Part shown: one piece after another, positions 63,851 through 64,000 of the stretch
Layout: each line of letters begins with the position of its first letter
Numbering within the stretch: the stretch's first letter is position 1
Assembly (NCBI RefSeq): GCF_022352215.1
Contig: NZ_JAKRWF010000002.1
Location: 992,001-1,056,000 of the forward strand
DNA from: Flavihumibacter cheonanensis
GTDB lineage: Bacteria; Bacteroidota; Bacteroidia; Chitinophagales; Chitinophagaceae
Length of the DNA: 64,000 bases
Direction: 5' to 3'
The notes under the pieces: model-generated
What the model was told of the DNA's origin: nothing
The model's input: the letters and a program-made list of their open reading frames with translations, nothing else
Databases searched by the model: none
Translations under genes and position numbers: made by a program

Positions 63851-64000
63851 ATGGAATTCAAAAAACCCGAAACTTGCTATTATTGGTGTAAGCTGCGGTA
63901 TAATACCCCAGGAAGCGTAGTTGCCAATTTGCTAAGCCAATTGTTATTTTCATATCTATTTATCGTGACAATATTGGTTCTGACAGCACTATTTTATACC
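63851..64000 (+). CDS. 5' part of a membrane protein gene cut by the window end
   Basis: An ATG at 63851 opens a frame without stops to the last base (50 codons). It reads MEFKKPETCYYWCKLRY, then a hydrophobic helix (LLSQLLFSYLFIVTILVLTALF). It is divergent from the Ada-like gene, 36 bp away. The family cannot be told from this piece, and coding is likely but not certain. Confidence 0.4.
   Translation, partial: MEFKKPETCYYWCKLRYNTPGSVVANLLSQLLFSYLFIVTILVLTALFYT

Overview
The window looks like chromosomal DNA of a Bacteroidota bacterium, most likely Chitinophagales/Chitinophagaceae. The evidence is three SusC/SusD nutrient-uptake pairs, a PorZ-like type IX secretion (T9SS) protein, a secreted protein with a gliding-motility-type C-terminal sorting domain, and many TAnnTTTG elements (the Bacteroidota -7 promoter motif) just upstream of genes. 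No rRNA, tRNA, CRISPR array, prophage or transposase gene was recognised.

Layout. 0-3.4 kb: a vanadium-haloperoxidase-like lipoprotein, a TPR protein and a small HELAH metallopeptidase-like protein. 3.4-10.5 kb: birA diverges from a compact plus-strand run rsfS-ftsH-LUD protein-GGCT-like-lpxH-unknown-mscS. 10.5-18.9 kb: a MerR-like regulator and an M23 peptidase on the minus strand, then alaS, a double-PDZ protein, gatB and a thioredoxin-like lipoprotein. 19-33.5 kb: three susC/susD pairs, one plus and two minus, with no enzyme or regulator genes among them. 33.8-41.4 kb: an RND/MMPL transporter, porZ-like, recO, an amidohydrolase and prfA. 41.4-41.8 kb: about 500 bp without a gene that ends in a strong terminator and may encode an RNA. 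41.9-46.5 kb: vanZ-like, anti-sigma, ECF sigma, gcvH, a cyclophilin lipoprotein, an unknown gene and serS. 46.6-52.7 kb: surface or secreted proteins (outer membrane barrel, DUF1800/DUF1501 pair, DUF1080, PKD/lectin). 52.8-57.2 kb: a small conserved protein, gyrB, an AraC regulator, a four-helix-bundle gene and ferritin. 57.3-62.4 kb: divergent anmK and murQ (MurNAc recycling), then a large FAD/Fe-S oxidoreductase. 62.4-64 kb: a GNAT/Ada-like pair and a gene start cut by the window edge.

The most unusual structure is at 56.24-56.75 kb. A gene of the 23S rRNA intervening-sequence (four-helix bundle) family sits outside rRNA between 34-bp inverted repeats with a single mismatch, wedged between the stop codons of two convergent genes. 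Related GTGAGACGTCAGA-type repeats lie at 41.8 and 55.15 kb. The arrangement resembles the long-stem architecture of 23S rRNA IVS elements and could be a small dispersing element. Other low-complexity purine repeats occur between genes and, at two places, inside unrelated coding sequences.
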